This document shows, one piece after another, positions 61,837 through 64,000 of a stretch of DNA of 64,000 bases; the stretch's first letter is position 1, and the number at the start of each line of letters is the position of its first letter. The notes below the pieces were generated by a model, which was not told the origin of the DNA, ran no database searches, and saw only the letters and a list, made by a program, of their open reading frames with translations. The position numbers and the translations under genes were made by a program. The stretch lies in contig JBBBDQ010000308.1 of assembly GCA_037127315.1 (NCBI GenBank), forward strand, positions 1,729,501 to 1,793,500. The letters are read 5' to 3'. Origin of the DNA: Ascarosepion bandense (lineage: Eukaryota; Mollusca; Cephalopoda; Sepiida; Sepiidae).

Positions 61837-62406
61837 TTTGAGTTTTAGTTTTGTTTAACGGCATATCAACCTCTGTGGGTTATTTAATGCCAAAAAGGTG
61901 GGGTTTTAAGGTCTTTTTTACATGTTTAGTTATAATGAGAAGGTTGATTTAGTCAGATTTTGATGAAAAATCTTTTTTTTAATTTTAGAAAACTGAAGAT
62001 GTCTTCTAGCTTTATCTTCAAAAATGTTTTGCTGGTAATAATTTTTTCTTCAAAAATGTATTATGTCAATAACTTCTTTTCCTTCAAAAATGTGTTATGA
62101 CAATAATTTTTTCCTTCAAAAAATGCATTGTTGGTAATATTTTTCTTTTAAAAATGTACATCTTTCTATAAAAGTCTATTTTTATGTATATATTTCTATA
62201 AAAGTATTTTTATACTTTCATAGTGTTTTGACACCAGTTTGGGGGTTAACTATTCGTTAATATATACTAGGACCCTAATAGGTGCTACCACTCCGGGTCA
62301 GGATGGACCTGGGAACAACAGCTGTTAAGAGATGGTTCCATGGGCCTCACAACCTCCCATCAGAGGCCTTTCTGCCGGATGCAGTTTACCGTCATACCCA
62401 GGACCT
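61837..62406 (+). mobile_element. Repeat H, complete copy with target duplication
   Basis: 570 bp flanked by a perfect 11-bp duplication GTTTTTAAGAG (61826-61836 and 62407-62417), typical of target-primed retroposition. Starts TTTGAGTTTTAG, TTTTGTTTAACGGCATATC. Contains tandem variants of CTTCAAAAATGTATTATG. Ends CAGTTTACCGTCATACCCAG, GACCT without a poly-A. No tRNA or 5S head and no frame. An unclassified SINE or truncated LINE. Confidence 0.75.
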
Positions 62407-62499
62407 GTTTTTAAGAGAAACATTTAATAGATTTTAACTGAAATTAGTAATAGTTTCTGGGTCAATGTATGCCAAATGTTTCCTTTTCAAGCAAGAAAT

Positions 62500-62965
62500 G
62501 TTATATACTTGTCACTTTAACGCTTCGGCGTCGTGTCTCTACTCGTATAGCGGCCGTGTTTCTTCAGTGATCGGCTGAAACGCATCGTTTGTAGTCGATA
62601 GCGATCTCCCATGATGGTTTCGGCCGGTTCGCCTCCAATTCTTCGTTTTCAGACCTTTTCGGTGCCCCAGAGCTTTCTTTATCTTCGACATCAATTCATT
62701 ATTTTTGAAGCGTCTAGACCAATCTCTGCATGTTTCTATTGACAGTGTTTGACCGCTGTAAGTCTCAACAAGAATTTTGTGAGCTTCAGTTTCAGATTTC
62801 TTTTAAATAAATAGAGCCGTAATATTCCCCGTAAATACTACTTTGTTTTTCACGAAATCAGCCATGTTTACCTCTATGGAAAACAAGGTTGTTTGCACTT
62901 CGGTGAAATGACATACGCTGAACTTCAAGCTTGCTTATAGTACTTCTTTACAGCTGAAATTACAT
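62500..62965 (-). pseudogene. mariner-like transposase, N-terminal part with internal deletion
   Basis: On the minus strand from the ATG at about 62865: MADFVKNKVVFTGNITALFI, then KSETEAHKILVETYSGQTLS, IETCRDWSRRFKNNELMSK (mariner helix-turn-helix) and GHRKGLKTKNWRRTG. It then jumps to a piece equivalent to the L-K-P-S-E-T-I region and R-RRSVK. The catalytic middle is lost. The other mariner relic (57415) keeps what this one lacks, but they are separate, diverged copies. Confidence 0.75.
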
Positions 62966-63305
62966 GCATGCAAATCTGGGAAGGCCATCTGTTTGAAAAC
63001 AGCGAGGACTTATTCAATTTTATTTTCTGGTTGAATTATTCAGTCCCTTCATTTTGGTTATAGTCTAAATATTTCCGTTGGGATTTTTTTGATAAGCTTT
63101 CTTTCACAAAAAATGAACTGAACCTGAAAACAGAAACCACATCATTCGAGGATTTTTCAACAGTAGAAAAAATAAAAGTAATCAAATGAACTACGCAGAA
63201 AAAAATGAAATAATCTTGACTCACTACTTTAAACAAATGATTGGGAAGAAAACCCTCATCAATACTGTACAGAGCAATAATATTAATGTATTTAAGAAAC
63301 CTACA
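62966..63305. other. No gene seen
   Basis: About 340 bp. The long minus-strand frame over 63036-63590 is partly LINE-B and partly unrelated, so it is not a gene. Confidence 0.45.
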
Positions 63306-63790
63306 TTCCTTTTTTTTTTTTATAATCGTGTCACCCCAAGCAAGCCATTTTACTGCCACTGTTGTGCAGGGGGTTACACAGGAAAATGTTATGAGAAAGA
63401 GTAACAGGTTATAGGGGGTGTCAGGAAGAGGGTATAAGAAGGATGAGAATACAGATGAGAGTAGGGTGGAAAAAAGAGCATGACAGAGAGGATGCAGGTT
63501 AGTGAGATAGGAGATGACTGTTGATTTTAGATTTAAATTCTTGGAGATTGTGGCTGTCAGGGAAAGCAAGTAAGTAGAAGAGAATTCCACAAGCGAGAAG
63601 TGCTAGAAAAGAAGCTGGTGGAATAGAATTTGCGTATACAATTTATCAGTTTCACAGTAAAAGGGTGGGACCTAGTTGCTAATCTTTTTGCTCGAGGAAA
63701 TTCATATATGGGGAACCCAATGAGCTAAGTTCATCGGAACAGAAGCGGAGAAAGTATTTGTAGAAGAGTCACAGGGAAACCACACTGCGT
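63306..63790 (-). mobile_element. LINE-B 3' end and C-terminal domain
   Basis: Minus strand: T run (A-tail), CACCCCAAGCAAGCCATTTT, 3' untranslated region with a single copy of the unit expanded at 25781. Coding pieces follow that parallel the 39475-39907 frame (CFP/FPDSHNLQEFKSKINSHL, a ...SHPFTVKL box, FYKYF). Frameshifted. Confidence 0.75.
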
Positions 63791-64000
63791 CGGTGAATTA
63801 TAGATTCTCCGTTAGATTTCCTGGAAAATAGTTTTAACAAAAAGATTGTATACTGCAGTTATATGAATTTAAGGGCAGTACTTGATTGGCAGTTAGGTCT
63901 AATCTACATCTGACAGGTAAAACATCTAAATGCATCCATAAGTTTTATGCTAACAATTTTTATTCTCGTAGGTCTCACTTCCGGACTCTAGCTTTACAGT

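Noticed and set aside
63036..63590. 184-codon minus-strand open frame as a novel gene
   Set aside because: Its N-terminal third is the decayed LINE-B C-terminus in frame by chance and the rest crosses the LINE-B poly-A and unrelated flank. No domain, no promoter.

Overview
The window looks like intergenic or intronic DNA from a mollusc, most likely an octopus-type cephalopod. This is inference. The support is a tRNA-derived SINE with the central core seen in cephalopod SINEs, an RTE-like LINE with (GAA)n tails, Penelope, Helitron, Tc1, mariner and P-like elements side by side, and long TA, TG, TCTA and GAAA arrays. I found no host protein-coding gene, no complete rRNA or tRNA gene, no CRISPR array and no bacterial-type operon. 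Nearly every recognisable reading frame is a decayed transposon piece.

Family names are mine. LINE-A is RTE-like: its product carries YADDTVLI and YGSE-WTI motifs and its 3' end is (GAA)n. LINE-B is jockey/CR1-like: it carries PQGSILGP and YADDTTVYS motifs and its 3' end is ...GCTCGGGGTGA-ATGATTAAAAAA. 'SINE' is the tRNA-headed element. Repeats D to H are dispersed families I could not classify.

Layout. 0-5 kb: a gag relic between LTR-like repeats, a LINE RT fragment and a 59-bp minisatellite. 5-14.6 kb: LINE-A copies, two Helitrons, and a Ty3/Gypsy relic broken up by LINE sequence. 14.7-21.2 kb: TCTA and GAAA simple-sequence fields, LINE-A interrupted by a solo LTR, and a Penelope element with a hammerhead-ribozyme motif. 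21.9-34.8 kb: SINEs, LINE-A, a 5S-rRNA-headed SINE and a CCAAT-box minisatellite. 35.3-39 kb: a short Tc1 element, then a P-like THAP transposon inserted in a SINE. 39-44 kb: LINE-B, a MITE-like repeat and a Helitron. 44-49 kb: an array of about 105-bp units amplified from the LINE-A coding region and itself invaded by a Helitron, a minisatellite segment and LINE-B. 49.5-64 kb: Helitrons, a second solo LTR, a second hammerhead-like motif, Tc1, two mariner relics, LINE-A, LINE-B and repeat H.

The elements form a dated stack of nested insertions: Helitron in LINE-derived array, LTR in LINE and in repeat H, P-like element in SINE, SINE in LINE, LINE in Helitron. The strongest candidates for something undescribed are the in-frame 35-codon LINE array, the repeat-E plus LINE-tail mosaic, the Tc1 element with a 62-bp central palindrome, the CCAAT minisatellite promoter-like block and the hammerhead motifs.
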